Below, piece by piece: positions 30,956-41,968 of a stretch of 64,000 nt of DNA. The number at the start of each line of letters is the position of its first letter. Positions within the stretch are counted from its first letter, which is position 1. The stretch comes from Balanoglossus misakiensis (taxonomy: Eukaryota; Hemichordata), in NCBI GenBank assembly GCA_040954595.2, contig CM082585.2:124001-188000 (forward strand). The letters are read 5' to 3'. Both the position numbers and the translations under genes were made by a program. The notes beneath the pieces were generated by a model that did not search any database, was not told where the DNA came from, and saw only the letters and a program-made list of their open reading frames with translations.

Positions 30956-33272
30956 AAATAGCGTCAAGGACACTGTGGTCGCATTTGGTGATTATGCGGA
31001 AACAGTGACACACCAGAATAAAAATTACAGGTGACATTGCAAGCAGATATGATCTTACGATATAGAAATATGGAATGTAAAAAAATTAACAAGGAACATG
31101 CCCAATAAACTGTCATGTGTCATGGCAGTCTTACAAGTGGTGCTAGAAAAAAAATGACCAAAAATTGTCTGTACAAACACATATGAGAAGCAACTTCTTT
31201 CAGTCAGCCCTGGAACAGACAGACAGACAGACACTGACCTGCCACTGGTAATTAAAAATTTAATAGCAGTTTTAAAGAAAAAATATAGCTGCAAGCAGCA
31301 ATAGCAGGCCCAAGCCAACATAGCACATAGCAACATAGCAATAAGCATATCTGCTTTGGATGCCAAGATATGGAAAAGTAGGTCAAAGGTCACCTGAGGT
31401 TATGCAAAATTTGGGCAAGAAATTTTGACCCTATACTGGTCCATGTTCAACAAAAACCAAACCTATAGCCCTATTGGTTAGCCTGGAATTAGGTATGCAC
31501 ATAATTAAAGAGATATGCAGGTGTGACAGGTGACCCCAAATTTTGGCTTTTCAATTTTAGTCCCAACCCTCCAAACGCCAAGTCTGTACCTGCTCTGGAT
31601 GCCAAGATATGATAAAGTAGGTCAAAGGTCACCTGAGGTCATGCAAAATGTGGGCAAGAAATTTTGACCTTATACTGGTCCATGTTCAACAAAAACCAAA
31701 CCTATAGCCCTATTGGTTAGCCTGGAATTAGATATGCACATAATTAATGAGATATGCAGGTGTCACAGGTGACCCCCAATTTTGGCTTTTCAATTTTAGT
31801 CCCAACCCTCCGAACGCCAAGTCTGTACCTGCTCTGGATGCCAAGATATGGTAAAGTAGGCCAAAGGTCACCTGAGGTCATGCAAAATTTGGGCAAGAAA
31901 TTTTGACCCTATACTGGTCCACGTTCAACAAAAACCAAACCTATAGCCCTATTGGTTAGCCTGGAATTAGGTATGCCCATAATTAATGAGATATGCAGGT
32001 GTCACAGGTGACCCCCAATTTTGGCTTTTCAATTTTAGTCCCAACCCTCCGAACGCCAAGTCTGTACCTGCTCTGGATGCCAAGATATGGTAAAGTAGGT
32101 CAAAGGTCACCTAAGGTCATGCAAAATTTGGGCAAGACATTTTGACCCTATACTTGTCCATGTTCAACAAACACCAAACCTATAGCCCTATTGGTTAGCC
32201 TGGAATTAGGTATGTACATCATTAATGAGATATGCAGGTGTCACAGGTGACCCCCAATTTTGGCTTAACCCTCCAAACGCCAAGTCTGTACCTGCTCTGG
32301 ATGCGAAGAAATGGTAAAGTAGGTCAAAGGTCACCTGAGGTTATGCAAAATTTGGGCAAGAAATTTTGACCCTATACTGGTCCATGTTCAACAAGAAACA
32401 AACCTATAGCCCTATTGGTTAGCCTTGAATTAGGTATGCACATAATAAATGAGATATGCAGGTGTCACAGGTGACCAATATTTTGGCTTTTCAATTTTAG
32501 TCCCAACCCTCCAAACGGCAAGTCTGTACCTGCTCTGGATGCCGAGATATAGGAAAGTAGGTCAAAGGTCACCTGAGGTCACCCAAAATTTGGGCAAGAA
32601 ATTTTGACCCTATACTGATCCATGTCCCACAAGAACGAAACCTCTAGCCCTATTAGTTAGCCCAGAATTAGGTATGCACATAATTAATGTGTTAAGCAGG
32701 TGTTACAGGTGATCCCAACATTTTGCCTTTTATTTTGGCCCCATTGTGCTCACTGACCAATAGACAGTCACTGTACAGGACTATTGCACAGACCAGAATT
32801 CCACAATAAGACGTGGACATAGCTTAACCATAGAGGTATAAGTAAAGGTATAAATTTAATAAAAAGACTAAAAAATTCATAAAAAATAAAACATCCATGA
32901 TATCAACTGAACACTTACAGGTCGGTGTGAGGTTGACATAAGGTACATTGCATACCAATTTTCAAAGCAATCTGACCAGTAATTGTTGACTTACAGAGTT
33001 TTGATCAATTTCACATTTTACAAGCTAATTTGCATATTTTTGGGCCTGGCAATTTCATTTGGACAAACTCCCATCTGCAGCCCTGCCTGCACCTACACAC
33101 CAAATATTGAGGTGATACGCGCAGCGGTTTTCAAGTTTTTGATGTGGACGGACATACAGACATACCTCCATACATACATACATCCATCCATCCATCCATC
33201 CATACATACATACAGACGCAACCCATCCCATAAGGTCCCATGGTATATATGCCTATACCAATGGGACCTAAA
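30956..33272 (+). mobile_element. Family H2 element interrupted by a family H1 array
   Basis: The 5' end is aatagcgtcaaggacac (30,956) and the 3' end is a catc/cata microsatellite plus hairpin at 33,233-33,269 (AGGTCCCATGG ... ATGGGACCT). In between, 31,284 to about 32,870 is an H1 element. Both families share the layout of 5' end, tandem units, microsatellite, hairpin. Confidence 0.65.
31284..32870 (+). repeat. Family H1 element with six 239-bp tandem units
   Basis: It starts TATAGCTGCAAGCAGC, then a caacatagcacatag lead-in, then six units beginning ctgctctggatgcc near 31,351, 31,590, 31,829, 32,068, 32,292 and 32,530 (period 238-240; the fourth unit is 15 bp shorter). Each unit contains gtaggtcaaaggtcacctg and cctatagccctattgg. 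It passes into a diverged tail (attgcacagaccagaattcc) and then H2 sequence. No coding capacity. Confidence 0.9.
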
Positions 33273-33772
33273 AATGACATATTGTTACCCTACACCCCAA
33301 TACCAGAGAAATCCAATATGGCTGCCATTGCCACTGAATGACATTTTGCCATGCTGAGCAACATGCATAGAATGGAATATTAAGGTTAGATTTGGCACCA
33401 ATACTCAAAGGTGTAGGGCAGTGAATCGGGGCATTAGTACTTACTTACCTAAAAATGTCAACTTCTCTCGCAATGCGACTTCACGTTGAGCTTCAGCAAT
33501 TCATCGTCTAAATAATGGATTGGCTGAATCAACACATACAAAGGATGAAGCCTTAAGCTGTCCTTTGACAAGGGGTGGTAGTGCAGCAGCAAGTCTGAAA
33601 TCAATGACAATGGAAAAGAAATATGATAAAATGTACAACTTTACCCAGAGAACAAATATACTGTCACATCTGTAATAATATCTAATACCTTTCATGATAA
33701 CGAAAGGTCAAGCCTGCACACCCTGAAACGGCCGTGACCTACACACTGAGTTTATCCAGAGTTTTGACAACC
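33273..33772. repeat. Duplicated segment C (empty-site paralogue of D)
   Basis: Matches 35,028-35,121, 37,363-37,430 and 38,595-38,925. Segment C lacks the two transposons that interrupt D, so it shows both pre-insertion sites: gaatattaaggtta at about 33,375 and tacttacttacct at about 33,445. It has open but disrupted frames on both strands; the plus-strand frame has TGA where D has GGA. No family is recognised. Confidence 0.88.
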
Positions 33773-33978
33773 ACTGTGGTATTGTGGTCCACCATGTATG
33801 ATACACGATGGACCACAATACACTTCCACGAAGAAGTGCTCGACTGTTTTACATTTGTGACTCCATATTTTCCCCCTGTTTTCAAGGAACCACACCATAT
33901 CTGACACTCCCCGTTGCTGGCCAAGAATGAATTTTCGTGAAGCTTGGTGCGGTATTTCTCTAGCGTGTCGGGGTCCAT
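33739..33978 (-). pseudogene. His-Me (HNH-type) homing-endonuclease-like protein, N-terminal fragment
   Basis: The frame starts with ATG at 33,978 (MDPDTLEKYRTKLHEN) and contains GECQIWCGSL, GGKYGV and VVHRVSYMVDHN. The CxxW-GS ... YG ... HR-SY pattern is that of the zinc-binding His-Me finger homing-endonuclease family (zf-His_Me_endon). The C-terminal half with the Cys/His metal ligands and NPEHL-type motif is missing: after residue about 65 the sequence enters segment C at a 13-bp inverted repeat (33,779-33,791 and 33,809-33,821). A TATATAG box (34,067-34,073) lies 90 bp upstream of the ATG. The family call is from pattern recognition. Confidence 0.5.
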
Positions 33979-35027
33979 TGCTAATGATGACAGAATTTAG
34001 GTTAGACCCGCCAAAACATAAAAAAAAATGACAAATTGTATCCAATAGGACCATACCTTAAAACTCCTCTATATAGGCGCAAGATCTGTGATTCATTTCC
34101 CATAGATGACAATGGTAGCGTTGAGCTAAATATTCCTATTTTATAACGTTGAGCGAGCCGAATCCCGTTAACTACTGTCAGAACATGGTCTGTTTGTGCA
34201 CAGGCTAAATTTTCGTGCAGGCAAGTCCATTTTTTTTTCGGGAGGGATCAAAATAGCGACCCCAGTGGTAATTTTGAAAAAAAATTATGCCAAAGTGCAC
34301 AGTCGCCTCATCTTCGATTACTCCGCTGTGTACAACAACATTACACCACATTCTCTCACACCAGTGGGAATTTTGAATGCATCTCAAAATGCTCTCTCCA
34401 AAAATGCTACATATCCATGGTAAATCCTATTCAGCATCAATTCAGGTCTCAAAATATTAGGCAATGCACTACTTTTTACGGACTATCTTCGAGGGTTACG
34501 AACCAGGAAGTGAATTACAGGTCTTGTGCCAATATAGGGAAGTCAAAATTAACAAAAATGCAAAATTTGACTACCAGTAAAAAGACAGACTGTCCCAATA
34601 AATAATGTTAAAATATAAAAATCCCTTGCCAAGTACTTCTGCTGATGGGTCAGTTTGAAACCATACATGTGTAGTAATGACACATGTAATTTTAATTGAC
34701 AAAAAAAACTGTGACACATGAAATCATACCACTAGAAAAAAATCTTGCAGCCCCAGAACATAGATCCTACAAGTTGTGCACTTGTCAAAGACTGTCTCTC
34801 TCATAACTGTTGTAATCATTGCAGAAATTTGAAATACAACGTAAAACTTTGCTAATTTTCAATGGAAATGCAATATTACTCATGTTTTTGCTCAAATTTC
34901 TGAAAATAAACAACCCCCTCAGAAAAACCAATGCAGGGATTTGTACAAATTTAACATATGAAAACACTTGACACTCCTGCTTTACAAAAAAATACTAATT
35001 TGGCCAGGCAGAAAATATTTACATTGA
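33979..35027. other. No gene recognised
   Basis: AT-rich sequence with scattered short frames. The first 120 bp upstream of the endonuclease-like fragment may be its promoter. No repeat family is recognised in the rest. Confidence 0.4.
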
Positions 35028-35121
35028 AAATGACATATTGTTACCCTACACCCCAATACCAGAGAAATCCAATATGGCTGCCATTGCCATGATAAGCAAC
35101 ATGCATAGAATGGAATATTAA

Positions 35122-37362
35122 AGCCCCAGTATTTCTCGTGTGTATCCATTTTTCATCATCGAAAAAAGCCCGTTTTTCCCGTACATTCATCATGGAATAC
35201 TACATAATGAAGATGTAAGAAAGGTTTGGGCAATTGTAGCTACATGCAAGCCGAAAATATTGCCGTAACACTTGATATGATGCGCGGGTTTGTTTACATT
35301 GGACATGGTGTACATGTGACCGAGAACGCTTATAGCGATGACGCATCAATCTCGCGAGATGTTTGGGATTACGCGTGATCAAAACAATACGGACCTCGCA
35401 GGGCTCTGGTCACTTTCTTACGGTCGATCAGCAAACGTGCAATTTCGACATTTGATGTCAGAACATTTTCGGATTTGATTTGGTTCCATCGACTGATTTC
35501 ATCCTATATATTTATCTTCCCGTAATTTCGCCGAATTAGGGAAGATGTAATTTTCAAGTAGGCAGTACCGCGCGCGGTTCCCCCGACCTCGCATTCGCAT
35601 AGTATACCTCCTCTCATGTTATATGACGTGAATATTCATGAGCAACTCATTACCGGGGTCGTTCACACCTTGAACTAGTGCCATTATATTGTCTAAACAG
35701 CCCTGTAGTCCAACAGTAACCCTGCGGTAGCAAATGGCCTGAACGGCTCCAATAATTGAGAGAGAAAAAATCACGAGAATATGGTCTTATTTTTCCCCTT
35801 TTGCGCGACCGAGTAAGAGACCATGTTAGTTATTTATAGAAGCAGGCAATCGCGCACTCAAGTGTCCCATACTGACCACAGAAGGTCATGCCCTCGCTAA
35901 AAGCAGGGATGTAGAAAATAGTCGGAAGCCGGAAAAATAGCCGGCTGTATAGCGAAAAATTTCCGCCTGTAAACAGAGGAAAATCGCTGGCCTGTTTTTT
36001 TTTTGTAAAATCTTTTCATTTTCGCCGGCTTGGGTGTACGCGTACAAGAGAATCAATGTTCACAGTTTATGACCTTACGACCTGTAATCGATACTGATAA
36101 CAACTTCATAGCACACTTGTAGCAAACTTGGTTTATCGTTGAATTTGATACAGTACATACAAGCAGTCACGCTCTTGGGAAGTATAAGTTACACTGTGAT
36201 ATCACGCCTATATTGTATCGGACTCGGGTGCGCAGGCAGTGAACTTCCATGACTCCAATTGCTTCTGAAACCAACCAATACCTCTGTACCGGAATTCTCA
36301 GTTTTGTTGAAAACCCTCCAATTGAACTTTTAACATAGTTTCCACTGCAAATTTCTTGTATAAGACTAAAAAGACAGAGTTGACATTATTCCCTGTACAA
36401 CATGCTTTAGGTCAGAGGGTCACTCATAAGGTGACGTTCAAGATGGGACCCCTAGCCAGACAACAGTTGTACTTAGAATGAACTCCCCAGCTTTTAGAAA
36501 TACTCTATGGATTTTATACATGTGGAACAAGTTTTCTCAAATTCACTTGTGGCATGCGTTGGCAGGAAAGGACACTTAGGCCTACTCAGCTCATGTTGCA
36601 ATTTTATTGTGAGATTGTTGCTTCACGCAATGAAAGGATTTCGTCTGCGCGACCTCCTGATCGTTCGTGCGAGATCTCTCCCTCATTCAACAGCTCTCAG
36701 TCCAAAACAGACATGAAAGTTCAAAACAGACATACATGTATTGATAACCTTGCACAATTCTCTCTCTCCTGTCACCCATAAGAGTACATGCAGAAGACTG
36801 TCAGCGAAATCAGAAGCCTTCAACATAAAACAACAGTACACTAACGAGGTGCTAATCAGTGTGGTATCGCATTGGGATACATTACGCATGCGAACTCATT
36901 AAACGCTGCTAATCGCTTTCCCGTCTGAACTGCCAGAGTAGGGCGAGGGGGGGGGGGGTAACCTCGCGTGGTATCGCCTATTTGAAAATGACCTCGTCCC
37001 TAAGTGCGCGTTTCTTCGCTAAGTCGCTAGATTTGGGGCGACCAAACCCCTTCCGCGTAGACTCTATGGACGCGGATGTGGACGCCGCGCCGTTGCTGTT
37101 TGCTGATACTTGTGTACATTTGAGTACGCATGCGCAGTAGTGTAATTACGTTGCATTCCGTGTGTCAACAGGAGCCTGACTCACGTGACTTTCTGTCCGG
37201 AGAGAAAGTCATTCTTCACTCGTTATATTGTAAATTGTATGAGTTTATCAGCAGAGCTGGGGATGATGACTGTTCGCTTCAGTATCAATTATATCATCTA
37301 CTTTTAGAAATTATAGATGCCCTTTCAAACAAAATTTTGCCCCTACGAGAAATACTGAGGCT
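35122..37362. mobile_element. 2.24-kb TIR element in segment D
   Basis: The termini AGCCCCAGTATTTCTCGT and ACGAGAAATACTGAGGCT are inverted with one mismatch. Segment C has the uninterrupted gaatattaaggtta, so the insertion is proven by an empty site. The flanks are TTAA on the left and CTAA on the right: either a TTAA duplication with one later change (Kolobok-like) or a TA duplication. There are several short frames (for example 37,130-37,366) but no recognised transposase. It contains a G-run at about 36,950. Confidence 0.8.
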
Positions 37363-37430
37363 CTAAGGTTAGATTTGGCACCAATACTCAATGGTGTGAG
37401 GCAGTGAATCGGGGCATTAGTACTTCCTTA

Positions 37431-38594
37431 TAGTGGGGCAGTTAACAAAAAAATCGTGCACTTTGGGTTAAAAGCATGAAACTTGGTACACTTATGCATT
37501 GACCCATGGCGGCCATTTTCTGATATGGATCCAAAATGACAGCACCCTCTAGTGGCCAGAAACAGACATTCATACTTAAAAACCGTGCACTTCGGGTTAA
37601 AAGCCTGAAACTTGGTACACTTATGCATTGACCCATGGCGGCCATTTTCTGATATGGATCCAAAATGACAGCGCCCTCTTGTGGCCAGAAACTGACATTC
37701 ACACTTTCCCCCATTAATGGCACTTTTTGGTCATTTGTAACACTCAGAAACAGGAATGTGGGTTGTAAAACATGCTTGCTACCATACATTCATGTGTATA
37801 TTATCCTAATCCTGATATACATGCATCAGATCAATCTTGATTACATCTTCCTTCACAGTAACAATGACCACTGCTGTCAGACTAGACCTAAAGCACCTAC
37901 AGAATCATGTGCATGACTTTTGGCCACTGATTTCCTGAGGTTGACTCTTTTCTTGGGCTTGACTAAGAGTTGTCCAACTTGATTTCCACTGGGATTCTGT
38001 TGGTTTGATATAGCTTTGCTAGGTTTCTCACAGCACATGTTCTTTAGATGCTGCCTGTATTCTCGAGAACCCTTGATTTTCTGGAGAAGAGGTGTTGTAT
38101 TACCCCTTTGCATGACTTTGTGTATTGAACTGGTTGTTATTTCGAAGAACAAATCGTTCAATTAGTAACATACAAGATTGATATGATGCATGTACATCAG
38201 GATTAGGATAATATTCAAAGGAATGTATGGGAGCAAGCATGTTTTACAACCCACATTCCTGTCTCTGAGTGTTAAACTTGCCCAAAAAAGTGTCATTAAT
38301 GGGGGGGAAAGTGTAAATGTCAGTTTCTAGCCACTAGAAGGCGCTGTCTTTTGGGATCCATATTGGAAAATGTCCGCCATGGGTCAATGAATAATTGTAC
38401 CAAATTTCATGCTTTTAACCCAAAGTGCACAATTTTTAAGTATGAATGTCTTTTTCTGGCCACTAGAGGGCGCTGTAATTTTGGATCCATATCAGAAAAC
38501 GGCCGCCACGGGTCAATGCATAAGTGTACCAAGTTTTATGCTTTTAACCCAAAGTGCACAATTATGCCAAAATGTGGGGTTAGCTCCTGCACTA
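37431..38594. mobile_element. Fold-back DNA element, copy 2
   Basis: 1,164 bp from TAGTGGGGCAG to TCCTGCACTA, flanked by TTA on both sides (37,428-37,430; 38,595-38,597). Segment C shows the empty site with a single TTA. A three-base TTA duplication is typical of PIF/Harbinger elements, but copies 1 and 3 lack a clear TTA pair, so the superfamily is uncertain. It carries the central minus-strand open stretch at 37,877-38,161. Confidence 0.9.
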
Positions 38595-38925
38595 TTACCT
38601 AAAAATGTCAATTTCTCTCGCAATGCGACTTCACGTGGAGCTTCAACAATTTATCGTCTAAATAATGGATTGGCTGAATCAACACATACAAAGGATGAAG
38701 CCTTAGGCTGTCCTTTGACCAGGGGTGGTAGTGCAGCAGCAAGTCTGAAATCAATGGCAATGGAAAAGAAATATGATAAAATGTACAACTTTACCCAGAG
38801 AACAAATATACCGTCAAATCTGTAATAATATCTAATACCTTTCATGATAACAAAAGGTCAAGCCTGCACACCCTGAAACGGCTATGACCTACACACTGAG
38901 TTTATCCAGAGTTTTGACAACCCAC

Positions 38926-39538
38926 ACCTGCAGCCAAGAAACACCCCCAAACCATAACACTGCCACCACCAAACTTTACTGTGGGACTGATACAGTCAAT
39001 TTTCGTACTCTTCGCCGGGTCGCCGTCTAACGAAAACTCTCCCTCGGCTCCTAAACACGGTGAACTTAGACTCGTCTGCCCAAACAACCCGAGACCACTG
39101 AACAGGTATCCAGTTGACCTAACGCAGGGCGAAACGTAGTCGAGCTGTGATGTGCCGGGGTTGTAATTTCGGCTTTTTCTTAGTCACACATCCATAGAGT
39201 CAAGCTCCTCTATACAATCGAGATTTGATTGTGCTCATACTCAAAAGTTTCCCGGTATCCTCATGAAATTTAGCGCGGAGGTCACGGGCCGTCTTGATTC
39301 TGTCCGTCAGACTTGATCTTATCAACATTCGGTCTTCCCGTTCCGTTGTTCGCCTTGGCCGTCCAGATCGCTGTAAATTGTATGTGCTACCATTTTGAAC
39401 AAGTTTCCGAATGTTGTACCTGACGCTGCCTTCGATGATTCCAAGCTGCCTTGCGATTTCCCTGTTCCTCAAACCTTGCCTATGCAGTGCCTCAAATTGA
39501 CCTTTCACAAATTCAGGAAGTTCGCAAACTTTGGGCAT
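38926..39538 (-). pseudogene. Tc1/mariner transposase, truncated and disrupted
   Basis: It starts MPKVCELPEFVKGQFEALHR at 39,538. An N-terminal helix-turn-helix (NREIARQLGIIEGSVRYNI) and a GRPRRTT hook are followed by the start of the DDE domain: RVVWADESKF (first catalytic Asp) and KFGGGSVMVWGCF. A TGA stop occurs near 39,200 and a one-base shift near 38,990. The frame ends at GVG, where it meets segment D, so the second and third acidic residues and one terminus are lost. Inactive. Confidence 0.85.
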
Positions 39539-40990
39539 GATTTCATTGATTCAATGTCTACAAACAAAAATTATGCAGCAACCTCCGACAACCTCGATCA
39601 GAATATTCATAAGCAAGTCTGGCAGATTTTCCCGCCCCTCAAATTTAATCGGAATTATATTTAAAAGCTCTGATTTGTGGAGATTTAAATACGAATAGAG
39701 GGAAATTAGCCACGGAAACAATGGTGCGAAAACTTAATGAGATGCAAATGATATCTTAATGAGTATACCGCCATTGCAATAACCATAGGAATTTTCACTG
39801 GCCGGAAAACTCGCCGCGTATGCAGTCAAATTCAGCGCGGCAACACATCTGTGTTGACTAAAATGGGTTAAACCTTCCGTAGGTTATTTATTTTCGGAAA
39901 TAAGTTACAGTCGATCAATTTTGTGAATAATTTTTCATGTCAAACGTACATTTTCAAGGTGCGTAAATACTTATTGGCGGGTCTGTACATTATTGAAACC
40001 TTCAGCATGGAATTAGTTGTCTGTATAAAACAAAACAGTTTCTGAAATGATGAATGTCTATTTCACTATTTTATGAAATTTTGAAGTCCTTGATTGCAAT
40101 AAATTATTCAGTTAAATATGATTCTCATTTTTCTACTTCATGAGTACTATAATAAATCTGCCAAAGTACAGCAAAGCTGATCTATAATTTAGAGTTTAAG
40201 TTGAAAAAACTTTCTAACTTGCAATATCTGATAATCCACAGAAACACAAAACAGTAAGATGCTGTATATGCAATATTAACATGGGCATTTCTTAAAGGGA
40301 CAAAGTCTCTCTCTCGCTGCCCTTTTTCCATTTATTATGTTTGATACAAGACACCTTTTATGTTAATGTACATGTGGATATATTGCGAATCAACTTTCAA
40401 CCACACACAACTTCTGTCCCGCTTGCAGACTTGAAATAACCGGTCTCCACCATTTATTCATTTCAGTGAGATTTTTACTCTCACATCATACAATCATCTA
40501 TTTGTCTCTTTAATTCTTACCTCAGGCGTTGCTGTAGTTGCCCACATCAACATAACCACCATGACATCTCTGATCATGTAATGGATTCCATGACCACACG
40601 TCTGATCACTTATCAACCATTGCATCAATGGTGTGAACCAAAACTTTGCATAGGGACGGAAAACCTACAAATAGATGATGGTTTCAAAGTTACTTGTCAC
40701 CTACAATTGTGTTTTTTCTCTGCTTTGGTACAGAATAAATATATCACATTGTTTAAAACATAACAAGTAACTATCAATGACACTGTCCAGGCTGGGTGAA
40801 ATACATCAACAACAAACAAACTGGATCAATTCATATTCAAAACAGAATCCCAGACAAGCAATCTAGTGGCTGATGCAACACTGCTGTGAAACTTATAAAC
40901 AACTTCGCATGAGAACAGGAAAAACTTGACAACAGAGCAATAGGGCAAAATCAAGATACCCTTTATATTAAAATATAAAAGTAGGGCAAA
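39539..40990. other. No gene recognised; one partial MITE
   Basis: The stretch upstream of the Tc1 frame (39,539-39,870) may include its 5' end, but no terminal repeat was identified. 40,294-40,510 is the left part of the TAAAGGGACAAAG MITE without its right end. Nothing else is recognisable. Confidence 0.5.
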
Positions 40991-41029
40991 ATGTTTCTCA
41001 ACTTGCACCAATCTGACGTAGAATCACCC

Positions 41030-41480
41030 CTAGGTACCCACACCCTAAATTTTAAGGTGATCAAACAAGCAATTCAAAGAAGAATTTTTACCAAAAAACA
41101 GCATCATTGTCCCAAATTACAAATATCCAAATTTCACCACAAATTGCACAAACTTTACTTAAGTTAGCCCCAAGAACCTGCATACCAAACTACAAAGAAC
41201 AGAGAAGCATTTTCAGACTCGGAGAAGAAGGTTTTTGTAACAATAACAGCAAAAATCGCTCAAAAGATACCCCAGATTTTGAACCAGTTTTCCTTAGATC
41301 ACCCCCAGGAACATGCACACCAAATGTCAAAGAATTCAGACAAGCAGTTTTAGAAAAAAATTTGTAAACCAAAAACCACAAAGACCCAAAAATACACATT
41401 TCACCACAGTTTGGACAAACCTTTCTTAGGTTAGCCCCAGGAACCTGCGTACAAAATTTAAAAGAACTGACCAGCAGTTC
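41030..41480 (+). repeat. Degenerate tandem units of about 140 bp (H2-body-like)
   Basis: Three diverged units share phrases such as ttaggttagccccaggaac, caaattacaaa and caagcagttt, resembling the body of the H2 element at 4.1-4.5 kb. No 3' hairpin or 5' end was found nearby. Confidence 0.5.
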
Positions 41481-41968
41481 ATCAAAGATTTTGCAAATTT
41501 ATGAAAATAAGACATTATGACTTTCTTCTCTCATCCATGTTTTTTTTCAAGTTTCACATTTTCAATTGTTTCCCCCATTGCTTTCTTTTCAAATGATTAT
41601 ACCCATCACTGCTAGTCTTCGTCTTCTATCTAATCTCTGTGTGCAAATAACAAACTTGAAACTCTGCCTTTTTTTTTACCTCTGCTGTATTGACAATCAG
41701 CTTGATAATGAATAACTTGACATCGATATGAGTAGATGAGCTGGTCAGCTTTTTATTCAAATATGACATCCATCCTGGCATCTCTGTAGGTTTTGTCCCG
41801 TTTGTGTTTTAAACATAAAAATTTAATGGCAAAGTGATCCAAAATTTGGTTTTCATAATCAGGTTTGAACATTGTTAGTATGCAATATGGATAATTATGT
41901 TATTATTAAATCTAAACATGTCCAAGCATAATTACATGCAAAATGTGTTTCTGTTCAATCAATTTTAA

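Larger units (their letters stand above)
19832..31265. repeat. Segmental duplication, copy B
   Basis: Homologous to 1-3,897 over 19,832-20,667 and 28,279-31,265, with 20,668-28,278 extra. Contents in order: left arm, Pro/Tyr-rich exon, tandemly duplicated 2.44 kb, Ngaro-type element, EGF-like exon, gypsy remnant, EGF-like exon. It is bracketed by H1 repeat elements in opposite orientations. Confidence 0.9.
35028..38925. repeat. Duplicated segment D (with two transposon insertions)
   Basis: Paralogue of segment C: 35,028-35,121, then a 2.24 kb insertion, 37,363-37,430, the fold-back element copy 2, and 38,595-38,925. Beyond 38,925 D joins a Tc1 transposase fragment where C joins the endonuclease-like frame; both share gagttttgacaac up to that point. 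Confidence 0.88.
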
